Assembly (NCBI GenBank): GCA_905236545.1
Contig: CAJOQO010000089.1
Coordinates: 1 to 13,986, forward strand
Direction: 5' to 3'
Length of the DNA: 13,986 nt
DNA from: an uncultured Lachnospiraceae bacterium
GTDB lineage: Bacteria; Bacillota; Clostridia; Lachnospirales; Lachnospiraceae
A model generated the notes under the pieces. It saw only the letters and a program-made list of their open reading frames with translations, was not told the origin of the DNA and made no database searches. This document shows positions 5,978 to 13,986 of this stretch, one piece after another; within the stretch, counting starts at the first letter, position 1; each line of letters opens with the position of its first letter. A program made the translations under genes and the position numbers.

Positions 5978-7862
5978 ACTGCAGTTTTTCGAAGTCGCTT
6001 GCGGGATGCTTGCACAGCGGACAGATGAAATCCTCCGGAAGCTCCTCTCCCTCGTACACATACCCGCAGATCTTGCAGACCCAGCCGGTCTGCTTCTCCT
6101 GCGTCGGCTGCGGCTTCGGCTTGATGTGCTCAAAGTAATACGCGTAGGTGACGCTGGGATCATCGCTGAGCACAAGACACTCCGTCACCTCGGCAATAAA
6201 CAGCGTGTGGGTCTCGAATTCTTTTTCCTCCACAACCTTTCCGCTGATCAGCGCGTTTGTTCCCTTTGTCAGATAATAAAGCCCGTTGGCCGAGCGCTTC
6301 GCGTCGGCATAGTCCGCAAACTTATCCGTATCCCTTCCGCTCTGGAAGCCAAAGTGTTTGAAGGTATCGAAAACGGCATCCTGAGACAGAACCGAAACAT
6401 TGAAAACACCCGTTTTCCTGATCATGTCATGGGTATGGTTGTGCTTGTTGACCGCAATGGTGATCCTGTTCGGTTCCGCCGTCACCTGGGATGCGGTATT
6501 GATAATGCATCCATTGTCCTGATCCCCATCCTTCGCGGTCAGGACGAACAGTCCGTAGCTGAGCTTGAACATCGCGTTCGGATCCAGCACCGGCGTATAG
6601 GAATACGCAGCCTGCGCCTTCCCGCCGGCCGCAGCGGCCTCTACCTTCGTTACCTCGCTCTTCCTCTCGATCGTGGCGTCAATGGCATCCGCAATTGCGT
6701 CAAGCTGTCCGAGCTGGTCTTCCTTCATGGCAGACCTGATGGTCATGGTCTCATCCAGGATCGTCATATTCCTGCATTTTTCCAGAACCTCCCGCATAAG
6801 CTTCCCGCTCGTCGGAGCCCAGGAACCGTTCTCGATGATCGCGACAGTACGGTTCTGGATATTATGCGCGGCAAGATCATAGAGGAAGCTCTCCATCTGC
6901 ACGAATATTCCTGCATTGTAGGTCGTCGAAGCCAGCACCAGATGACTGTAGCGGAATACCGCGGAGATGATCTCGCTGGCCGGAGTCACCGAAACATCAA
7001 ACATATACGTCGGGATCCCCTTCTCCCTCAGGCGGACCGCCAGACATTCCGCCGCGTTTTCCGTATGATGATAGACCGAAGCGTAGGCGATCACAACACC
7101 CGTTTCCTCCGGTGTGTAAGTTGCCCAGTGCTGGTAAAGATTCACATAGTCCGCGATGTTCTTTCTCCACACGAATCCATGCAGAGGCGCCAGATAACGG
7201 ATCTCCAGCGCGGATGCCTTCTTGAGAATGGCTGTGACCTGGGTTCCGTATTTTCCCACAATATTCGTATAATATCTTCTCGCCTCCTCCAGGTAATCCC
7301 GCTCAAAATCCACTTCATCGGCAAAGAGCGCTCCGTTCGTCGCTCCGAAGGTGCCGAAGGCATCCGCGGTGAAGAGAACCTGATTCGTGGTATCGTAGGT
7401 CATCATGACCTCAGGCCAGTGAACCATCGGGGCATTCACAAAGGTAAGCGTATGAGCGCCGCTTGAGAAGGTGTCTCCCTCCTTGACGATCCGGCACATC
7501 GCGTCCACATCGAAGGTAAAATACTGCTTCATCATCACGGCCAGCTTCTGGTTGCAGAGGATCTTCACATCCGGGTAGCGCCGCACCAGTTCCGACAGTG
7601 TCGCGCTGTGATCCGGTTCCATGTGATGCACCACGATATAGTCCAGATGACGGCCGGCAAGCGCATATTCGACATTCTCAAAGAACACGGTGCCGACCGC
7701 CGCGTCCACCGTATCAAACAGTACAGTCTTTTCATCCAGGAGCAGGTAAGAATTGTAAGAAACTCCGCGGGGCACCGAGTATACGCCCTCAAACATCGCC
7801 AGGCGCCTGTCATTCGCGCCGACCCAGATCAGGTCATCTGTAACCTTTCTGCAACAATACAT
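5976..7862 (-). CDS. Flavodiiron protein fused to flavin reductase and rubredoxin
   Basis: A 628-residue multi-module oxygen (or NO) reductase. Residues 1-250 are a metallo-beta-lactamase-like diiron domain with the full ligand set: HMEPDH (H80, E82, D84, H85), H148 in VHWPE, D167 in TADAFG and H228 in PLHG. Residues about 255-400 are a flavodoxin domain ([23 protein letters not shown]), which binds FMN. After an Ala-rich linker (407-420) comes a flavin-reductase-like FMN-binding domain (about 428-580). At the C-terminus is a short-spaced rubredoxin, CKIC (C596, C599) and CPLC (C614, C617), with only 14 residues between the pairs. The design suggests electrons pass internally to the diiron site, where O2 is reduced to water in the cytoplasm. 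The start is ATG 7862, with AAAGGA nine bases upstream. It is followed by a free-standing rubredoxin gene. Such fusions occur in anaerobic Firmicutes; preference for O2 or NO cannot be read from sequence. Confidence 0.94.
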   Translation of the reverse strand: MYCCRKVTDDLIWVGANDRRLAMFEGVYSVPRGVSYNSYLLLDEKTVLFDTVDAAVGTVFFENVEYALAGRHLDYIVVHHMEPDHSATLSELVRRYPDVKILCNQKLAVMMKQYFTFDVDAMCRIVKEGDTFSSGAHTLTFVNAPMVHWPEVMMTYDTTNQVLFTADAFGTFGATNGALFADEVDFERDYLEEARRYYTNIVGKYGTQVTAILKKASALEIRYLAPLHGFVWRKNIADYVNLYQHWATYTPEETGVVIAYASVYHHTENAAECLAVRLREKGIPTYMFDVSVTPASEIISAVFRYSHLVLASTTYNAGIFVQMESFLYDLAAHNIQNRTVAIIENGSWAPTSGKLMREVLEKCRNMTILDETMTIRSAMKEDQLGQLDAIADAIDATIERKSEVTKVEAAAAGGKAQAAYSYTPVLDPNAMFKLSYGLFVLTAKDGDQDNGCIINTASQVTAEPNRITIAVNKHNHTHDMIRKTGVFNVSVLSQDAVFDTFKHFGFQSGRDTDKFADYADAKRSANGLYYLTKGTNALISGKVVEEKEFETHTLFIAEVTECLVLSDDPSVTYAYYFEHIKPKPQPTQEKQTGWVCKICGYVYEGEELPEDFICPLCKHPASDFEKLQ

Positions 7863-7917
7863 AATTCCCTATCCTTTCTCCGGAGTATCCCCGGATTCGT
7901 TTTTTTCCACCGCCTGC

Positions 7918-7946
7918 ATTATAGCATATGCGAGGTACCCCGCAAA
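7918..7946 (-). promoter_or_regulatory. Extended -10 promoter of the flavodiiron gene
   Basis: On the minus strand TGC-TATAAT (7926-7918) is a perfect extended -10. The -35 is weak: TTGCGG (7945-7940) with 16 bases, or TTTGCG (7946-7941) with 17. The transcript would start near 7911, about 50 bases before ATG 7862. The -35 region overlaps one arm of the inverted repeat at 7941-7964, which could therefore act as an operator. Confidence 0.6.
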
Positions 7947-7964
7947 GAGCCGTCCCCCTTTGCG
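7941..7964. repeat. 7-bp inverted repeat upstream of the flavodiiron promoter
   Basis: CGCAAAG (7941-7947) and CTTTGCG (7958-7964) are exact reverse complements separated by ten bases. The inner edge touches the -35 region of the flavodiiron promoter. It could be an operator, or a second hairpin behind the dnaJ terminator. Neither orientation has a T-tract directly after it. Confidence 0.45.
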
Positions 7965-7966
7965 CG

Positions 7967-8002
7967 AAAAGGCGGGCGCCTGCCTGATGTCACGCGTCCG
8001 CC
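7967..8002 (-). terminator. Intrinsic terminator after dnaJ
   Basis: On the minus strand GGCGGACGC (8002-7994) pairs with GCGCCCGCC (7979-7971) with one mismatch and a 14-base loop, and is followed by TTTT (7970-7967). It lies 9 bases beyond the dnaJ stop, the expected place for the end of the heat-shock operon. The T-tract is short, so read-through toward the flavodiiron gene is possible. Confidence 0.6.
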
Positions 8003-8010
8003 CCTGTCTG

Positions 8011-9180
8011 TCACTCACCGTCAAATGCTTCCTTCATCTTCTCGCGGAAAGTCTTCTTTTTCTTTTTCGGTTCCTGTTCAGCACTGTTCAGGCTGTTCCC
8101 GGTAAGCTCGTCGAAATGCCTGAGCGCCTCCTTCGCCTCCTCACTCAGCCTGGAAGGCGTGCGAATCGTCAGCGTCACATAATGGTCCCCCCTGATCTCC
8201 TTGTTCCGCACGCTCGGGACGCCCTTTCCTCTCAGTCTGACACGCGTGCCGGACTGCGTTCCGGGACGGATCGAATAGATGACATCTCCGTCAACCGTCT
8301 TCACTCTCAGGTCGCCGCCCAGAGCCGCCTGGGCAAACGAGATCTCCACATTTGAGAAAATGTCCATATCCTGGCGGATGAAATTCGGATCGGATGCAAC
8401 CCTGACCTCCACCAGCAAGTCGCCTCTCGGGCCTCCATTGAGACCCGGCTCTCCCTTTTGCCGGATGCGGATGCTCTGACCGTCATCAATCCCGGCCGGG
8501 ATGGTCACCTCTATGGTCTTGCGGCTGGAAGTATATCCGGTTCCCGCGCAGTTCGGGCATCTCTGCTCGATGATCTTCCCCGTTCCGCGGCAGTCCGGAC
8601 ACGGCTGCGTGCTCTGCACCATTCCGAACAGGCTCTGCTGGCGTATCGTCACCTGACCGGTTCCCCGGCATTTCGGACAAATCTTCGGCATGGTACCCGG
8701 TTTCGCCCCGCTTCCGTGGCAGTTCCTGCACTCGTCCTTCAGATTCACCTCAACACTCCGGACACACCCGGAAATCGCATCCGCAAATGAGATCGAAACG
8801 CGTGCGCGCACATTGGCCCCCTGCATCGGTGCGTTGGGATCACGCTGTCTCCTTCCACCGCCAAACAGGTCGGAGAAGATATCTCCCATTCCGCCCATGC
8901 CGCCAAAGATATCCGAGAAGTCGAAGCCGCTCGCATCAAAGCCGCCGCCCTGCTCAAACGCCGCATGGCCGAACTGGTCATACTGCTGACGCTTCTGCGG
9001 GTCACTCAGAACCGCGTAAGCCTCGGAGGCTTCCTTAAACTTTTCCGCAGCGGCCTCATCACCCGGATTCATATCCGGGTGATACTTTTTGGCCAGCTTG
9101 CGATATGCCTTCTTCAGTGCCTCGTCGTCCGCATTGCGGGCGACGCCCAGCACCTCATAATAGTCTCTTTTCTCAGCCAT
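8011..9180 (-). CDS. dnaJ: Chaperone protein DnaJ (Hsp40)
   Basis: A 389-residue type I Hsp40. The J domain (about 5-67) carries HPD at 34-36, which triggers ATP hydrolysis by DnaK. A Gly/Phe-rich segment (78-110) follows, with repeated DIFGG and DLFGG units. The zinc-binding region has four CxxCxGxG repeats: CRNCHGSG (151), CPKCRGTG (168), CPDCRGTG (194) and CPNCAGTG (208). The C-terminal substrate-binding beta-barrels end in a short basic tail. It delivers unfolded clients to DnaK in the cytoplasm. It is last in the hrcA-grpE-dnaK-dnaJ operon, 10 bases after dnaK. Its own Shine-Dalgarno is weak (only TGAGAAACA before ATG), so translation probably depends on coupling to dnaK. The length and domain order are normal. 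Confidence 0.98.
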   Translation of the reverse strand: MAEKRDYYEVLGVARNADDEALKKAYRKLAKKYHPDMNPGDEAAAEKFKEASEAYAVLSDPQKRQQYDQFGHAAFEQGGGFDASGFDFSDIFGGMGGMGDIFSDLFGGGRRQRDPNAPMQGANVRARVSISFADAISGCVRSVEVNLKDECRNCHGSGAKPGTMPKICPKCRGTGQVTIRQQSLFGMVQSTQPCPDCRGTGKIIEQRCPNCAGTGYTSSRKTIEVTIPAGIDDGQSIRIRQKGEPGLNGGPRGDLLVEVRVASDPNFIRQDMDIFSNVEISFAQAALGGDLRVKTVDGDVIYSIRPGTQSGTRVRLRGKGVPSVRNKEIRGDHYVTLTIRTPSRLSEEAKEALRHFDELTGNSLNSAEQEPKKKKKTFREKMKEAFDGE

Positions 9181-9190
9181 TGTTTCTCAA

Positions 9191-11065
<1,875 letters not shown>

Positions 11066-11111
11066 AACATAGCCTCCTTGTTCTATCTCTGAAAATGCAT
11101 AAGTTTCCTGA

Positions 11112-11855
11112 TCAGTTTGCCACCTTCACCATGCTGTGGCGGACCACCGCATCATGATAGGTGTACCCCTTCTGGAGCTCCTGTACGACGATGTTTTCCC
11201 CGACCGAGTCATCCTCGACGTGCATCACAGCGTTGTGCAGGTTCGGATCAAACTCCTTTCCCTCCGCCTCGATCGGCTTCACGCCGATGGCCTCGAGTTC
11301 CTGGAGCATCGACTTATAGATCTTTGCCATTCCATCCGCAAACGGGTCATCCGGATCCGCCGCCTGGGAAAGGCCCCGCTCAAAATTATCGATGACGGGC
11401 AGTATCTTTTCGATCACGCTCTTCGCGCCAAGGTCAAACATCTGGCTTTTCTCCTTTTCCGTTCTCTTGCGGAAATTGTCGAACTCGGCCATCTGCCTCT
11501 TCACCTGATCCGTGAGCTCCTCGATCTTTTCTTCCCGTTTATCCTTCTTTTTCCTGAAAAAGGAAGACTTCTGCGTACCCTCTTCCACTTTCTTAAAGCT
11601 TCCGTCCAGCACATCCTCCCCGGTGCCATCTTCATTCTCCGGGCTGCCTTCCTCCGCCGGCTCTTCTGCGTCTGCTCCGGCATTTTCCTTCTCTTCAGAA
11701 GGATCCGTTTCCTCCTGCGCGCAGGATTCCTTCTCCTCCTCCCGCGCAGTTCCCGTTTCTTCCTTCTGCTCTTCTTCCTGATCCAGACCAGCGATCGTTT
11801 CTTTGTTCGTCTCCTCTGCCATACTGTCCTCCGGTTTCCTTTGCTCTTTTGTCAT
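11112..11855 (-). CDS. grpE: Nucleotide exchange factor GrpE
   Basis: A 247-residue GrpE, which releases ADP from DnaK. The family core covers about 105-247: a coiled coil ([18 protein letters not shown]), [21 protein letters not shown], then the signature region from [10 protein letters not shown] through the VQELQKGY beta-domain. The first 95 residues are a very acidic, low-complexity extension (long Glu runs), longer than in E. coli GrpE but common in Firmicutes. Two starts are possible. ATG 11855 has GGAGG with seven-base spacing, and ATG 11822 (residue 12) has GGAGGA with about four-base spacing. I use the longer one; both forms might be made. It sits 56 bases after hrcA and 46 before dnaK. 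Confidence 0.97.
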   Translation of the reverse strand: MTKEQRKPEDSMAEETNKETIAGLDQEEEQKEETGTAREEEKESCAQEETDPSEEKENAGADAEEPAEEGSPENEDGTGEDVLDGSFKKVEEGTQKSSFFRKKKDKREEKIEELTDQVKRQMAEFDNFRKRTEKEKSQMFDLGAKSVIEKILPVIDNFERGLSQAADPDDPFADGMAKIYKSMLQELEAIGVKPIEAEGKEFDPNLHNAVMHVEDDSVGENIVVQELQKGYTYHDAVVRHSMVKVAN

Positions 11856-11911
11856 AAGGGTTCCTCCGCGTCTTTGTCAGGAGCCTTGACCAGGTGATTC
11901 CTGAACAGCTC

Positions 11912-12958
11912 CTAAGACCCGCCTTCCCCCTCCTTCCTGTATACCTCATCCAGCTGGCCGGTCAGATCCTTCAGGATGCCGACCACCTTGTCATAGTCCA
12001 TCCGCTTCGGGCCTACGATTCCGATGCGTCCGTACATTCCGTCTCCCAGATCATAGCTGGCCGTCACGACACTGCAGTCCTTCATTCGTTCGTCGCCAAG
12101 CTCGGATCCGATCGCGACCTGTATCCCGGTTTCGGCGTCCTCCTCGTGATCCATCAGGCTGAGAAGAGGATGCTTCTCTTCAAATGCATGGATCAGGCCG
12201 CTTGCCTTATCCGTGTCGGAGGAAAGCTCCGGATAGCGGAAGATGTTGGTTGCTCCGCTGGTGAATACCTCCACGTCCTCCTCCTGGCTGATCGCATCCG
12301 CAACTGCATCCAGAACCTGGGAGATCAGTTCCGACTGTATGCCGGCTTCCTGCTTCAGCTTCGAGATCGTCGCGAGATTGATCTCTTCGATCGTCAGCCC
12401 GTTCAGCCTGGAATTCAGCTGGATGTTCAGCTGCAGGATCTGATCGCGCGTCAGTCCGTGCTGCATGTGAATGATGCGGTTCTTGACCACATTTCCTTCT
12501 GCCACAACGGTCGCGAGGATCTGTCCGTCATCCACCACGGAAAGCTGAATAAACTTCAGCTTCGTCCGGTGATACTGGGGGCTGGTGATCATCGTCGCAT
12601 AGTTCGTATTCACCGCAAGGTAACGGACGATCTGTTTGAGCAGCATCTCCATCTTGTCTTCCCGTGAGATCATCAGCTGCCTCATCTGGGAGACCTCTGC
12701 TTCCTTTTCCTCCATCAGCCGGTCAACATAGAGCCTGTAGCCTTTGTCGGAAGGAATCCTGCCTGAGGAGGTGTGCGGCTGTATGATCAGTCCCATCTCC
12801 TCCAGATCGCTCATCTCATTGCGGATCGTCGCAGAGCTGAGATTCAGATCCGACATCTTTGAGATCGTCCTCGATCCGACCGGATCGCCCGTCTCCAGAT
12901 AATTCTGAATGATGGCCTTCAGAATCGTCCACTTCCGGTCATCCAGTTCCATATCCAT
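11912..12958 (-). CDS. hrcA: Heat-inducible transcription repressor HrcA
   Basis: A 348-residue repressor of class I heat-shock genes. The N-terminal winged helix-turn-helix shows TGDPVGSRTISK, LSSATIRNEMSDLEEMGLI and the wing region HTSSGRIPSDKGYR. The GAF-like and dimerisation regions follow, and the C-terminus has GPKRMDYDKVVGIL, a family hallmark. HrcA binds CIRCE as a dimer and is kept active by GroEL, which is not in this window. A perfect CIRCE lies 26 bases upstream, so the gene represses itself and grpE-dnaK-dnaJ. The start is ATG 12958 with AGGAG seven bases upstream; a second in-frame ATG lies two codons inside. Confidence 0.98.
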   Translation of the reverse strand: MDMELDDRKWTILKAIIQNYLETGDPVGSRTISKMSDLNLSSATIRNEMSDLEEMGLIIQPHTSSGRIPSDKGYRLYVDRLMEEKEAEVSQMRQLMISREDKMEMLLKQIVRYLAVNTNYATMITSPQYHRTKLKFIQLSVVDDGQILATVVAEGNVVKNRIIHMQHGLTRDQILQLNIQLNSRLNGLTIEEINLATISKLKQEAGIQSELISQVLDAVADAISQEEDVEVFTSGATNIFRYPELSSDTDKASGLIHAFEEKHPLLSLMDHEEDAETGIQVAIGSELGDERMKDCSVVTASYDLGDGMYGRIGIVGPKRMDYDKVVGILKDLTGQLDEVYRKEGEGGS

Positions 12959-12983
12959 ATCAGCTCTCCTCTTTCCTTCTCTG

Positions 12984-13010
12984 TTAGCACTCGGATTGTT
13001 GGAGTGCTAA
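12984..13010. promoter_or_regulatory. CIRCE operator (HrcA binding site)
   Basis: TTAGCACTC (12984-12992), nine bases, then GAGTGCTAA (13002-13010): a perfect match to the CIRCE consensus. The flanking G and C at 12983 and 13011 extend each arm to ten. It begins about seven bases after the predicted start of transcription, so bound HrcA should block promoter clearance or elongation. In the RNA it forms a stem-loop near the 5' end. Confidence 0.98.
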
Positions 13011-13023
13011 CACCCATGGCACT

Positions 13024-13052
13024 ATAATAGAGCCGCCTCCCATGTTTGTCAA
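13024..13052 (-). promoter_or_regulatory. Sigma-A promoter of the hrcA-grpE-dnaK-dnaJ operon
   Basis: On the minus strand a consensus -35 TTGACA (13052-13047) and a -10 TATTAT (13029-13024) are separated by exactly 17 bases. The transcript should start near 13017, directly before CIRCE, with a leader of about 59 bases to the hrcA ATG. This is the common vegetative promoter plus CIRCE arrangement. No CtsR-type direct repeat was seen. Confidence 0.9.
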
Positions 13053-13056
13053 CATG
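13041..13056. promoter_or_regulatory. Dyad over the -35 of the hrcA promoter
   Basis: CATGTT (13041-13046) and AACATG (13051-13056) are perfect inverted repeats around a four-base centre. The dyad covers the -35 box of the heat-shock promoter. It may be a second operator, or only a by-product of the TTGACA/TGTCAA sequence. Confidence 0.3.
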
Positions 13057-13091
13057 AAATTGTGAAAAAAAGGAAAACTTTATCACATTTG

Positions 13092-13100
13092 TGTTATGAT
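13092..13100 (+). promoter_or_regulatory. Probable extended -10 of the SGNH hydrolase gene
   Basis: TGT-TATGAT is an extended -10 in an AT-rich stretch 76 bases before the ATG at 13176. I see no good -35 at 16-18 bases, which extended -10 promoters can do without. An alternative is TATAAT at 13023-13028 with a weak TTGGAG -35 inside CIRCE, 18 bases away. Confidence 0.4.
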
Positions 13101-13175
13101 GAAAGCATTCCTAACAGATCCATGCCATTCCGTCAGGCCAGGTCTTTCAGACAGCTGCCGATTCAGGAGATCCTT

Positions 13176-13986
13176 ATGCGAAAAACGATCCTGCTTGCCA
13201 TCATTGCGTGCATTCTTGGAATAGTACTGCTTTCCTCGCTTGCTTTTTATATTCCGAACAGACTCCGCAGCAGCAGGCCCGCCGGCCGTCCGGAAGCATT
13301 CACAGGGTTTGAGATCATGTCGGAAAGAGATACGGACAGGGCTGGTTCAGAAGGGAATACCGGCAGGGAACTGCCGAATGATACCCTGCCGGAAGAAAAT
13401 AAGACCGGGAAGGACGCCGGATCTGCCGCGCAGGACGCAGCGGAAGGCCTTTCCATCCCGTCAAAGTCCTCTGATCCTTCCGCCTCCGTCGCTGCCCACC
13501 GGATCATCTGGGCCGGAGATTCCCGCACGCTCGGGCTTCGGGACGCGCTGCGCAAAGCTGACCGTCCCGATGAGGATCTCTTTGTTGGAAAGGTCGGAGA
13601 GGGCGTGAGGTGGTTCAGGGAGGAGGGAATGTCCGAGCTGTCTGATGTGATCATCCAAAATCCGGATCTTCCCGTGGTCATGAACTTCGGGGTCAATGAT
13701 CCTCAGCTGATCGATGATTACATCATTACCTATAAGGATGTGATCCGCGCGCATCCCGGCACGGACTTCTATATTCTCTCCGTCAATCCGCTTGACGAGG
13801 AATTCCTTCTGGAGGACGGACTGGTCGATGAGGCCGTTTTCAATGAGATCAACAGCCTGAATGTGGCAAAGCTGAATGTGAGGCTGAAGGAAGAATTCAA
13901 AGACCGCTACATCGACTCGGCATCCTGGCTGAAATCAGAAGGCTTCGACACAGTCGACGGCCTACATTTTTCCACGCAGACCTACC
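13176..13986 (+). CDS. Membrane-anchored SGNH/GDSL hydrolase (5' part, cut by window end)
   Basis: An open frame of 270 codons without a stop before the window ends. ATG 13176 is preceded by AGGAGA at five-base spacing. The N-terminus is a signal anchor (MRKTILLAIIACILGIVLL, residues 1-19, basic then hydrophobic). An extracytoplasmic, low-complexity linker rich in Glu, Ser, Pro and Gly follows (about 30-107), with no lipobox. The catalytic domain starts at 108. Block I is AGDSRTLGL with the nucleophile Ser116, block III is FGVND (N174), and block V is DGLHFS with the D261/H264 dyad. These match the SGNH hydrolase family, which includes esterases and acetylhydrolases acting on cell-wall or exopolysaccharide groups. 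The substrate cannot be told. The domain looks almost complete, so only the last stretch is missing. It diverges from hrcA. Confidence 0.88.
   Translation, partial: MRKTILLAIIACILGIVLLSSLAFYIPNRLRSSRPAGRPEAFTGFEIMSERDTDRAGSEGNTGRELPNDTLPEENKTGKDAGSAAQDAAEGLSIPSKSSDPSASVAAHRIIWAGDSRTLGLRDALRKADRPDEDLFVGKVGEGVRWFREEGMSELSDVIIQNPDLPVVMNFGVNDPQLIDDYIITYKDVIRAHPGTDFYILSVNPLDEEFLLEDGLVDEAVFNEINSLNVAKLNVRLKEEFKDRYIDSASWLKSEGFDTVDGLHFSTQTY

Noticed and set aside
5840..6175. N-terminal extension of the rubredoxin frame
   Set aside because: The extension overlaps the flavodiiron gene in another frame, is Ser/Arg-rich, and contains the rubredoxin promoter and Shine-Dalgarno sequence.
6006..7466. Plus-strand open frame (486 codons) opposite the flavodiiron gene
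   Set aside because: Antisense to a gene with complete catalytic motifs; Arg- and Leu-rich without family resemblance.
13061..13087. TGTGA and TCACA as a Crp/Fnr-type site
   Set aside because: The half-sites are 17 bases apart rather than about six, so they do not form a standard site.

Overview
The window looks like chromosomal DNA from a moderately GC-rich Clostridia member, probably Lachnospiraceae-like. This is inferred from gene content: an hrcA-grpE-dnaK-dnaJ operon with a perfect CIRCE, a YkpA/YbiT-type ABC-F protein, and anaerobe oxygen-defence proteins. No rRNA, tRNA, CRISPR array, insertion sequence or phage gene was seen. Almost everything is on the minus strand. Only the last gene (13176 to the window end) is on the plus strand.

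Read in the direction of minus-strand transcription, from high to low coordinates, there are four blocks. (1) 13052-8011 is the class I heat-shock operon hrcA-grpE-dnaK-dnaJ. It has a TTGACA/TATTAT promoter, a CIRCE operator just after the predicted transcription start, and a hairpin terminator after dnaJ. HrcA should repress its own operon, which encodes the DnaK chaperone with its co-chaperone DnaJ and exchange factor GrpE. (2) 7946-5681 is an oxygen-defence pair. One gene encodes a four-module flavodiiron protein (diiron, flavodoxin, flavin reductase, short rubredoxin), and the other a separate classical rubredoxin. Each gene has its own extended -10 promoter. (3) 5680-5319 is a gene-free stretch with a strong 11-bp hairpin and an 11-bp long-range stem. 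The long-range stem pairs better as minus-strand RNA, so it is a candidate structured leader. It precedes a 108-codon remnant that begins like a GH3 beta-glucosidase. (4) 5318-45 is a tightly packed run: the GH3 remnant, a HAD phosphatase, a class I SAM methyltransferase, a GNAT acetyltransferase, an ABC-F ATPase and a YkgJ-type Cys-cluster protein. A 30-bp tandem repeat lies between the methyltransferase and the GNAT gene.

On the plus strand, diverging from hrcA, lies the 5' part of a membrane-anchored SGNH/GDSL hydrolase cut by the window end.

Most genes are conserved housekeeping or stress genes. The least explained features are the 30-bp repeat, which on the minus strand forms three consecutive seven-codon mini-ORFs with Shine-Dalgarno-like sequences just before the GNAT gene; the candidate structured RNA before the GH3 remnant; and a dyad over the -35 of the heat-shock promoter. 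I see no clear evidence of a wholly new multi-gene system.
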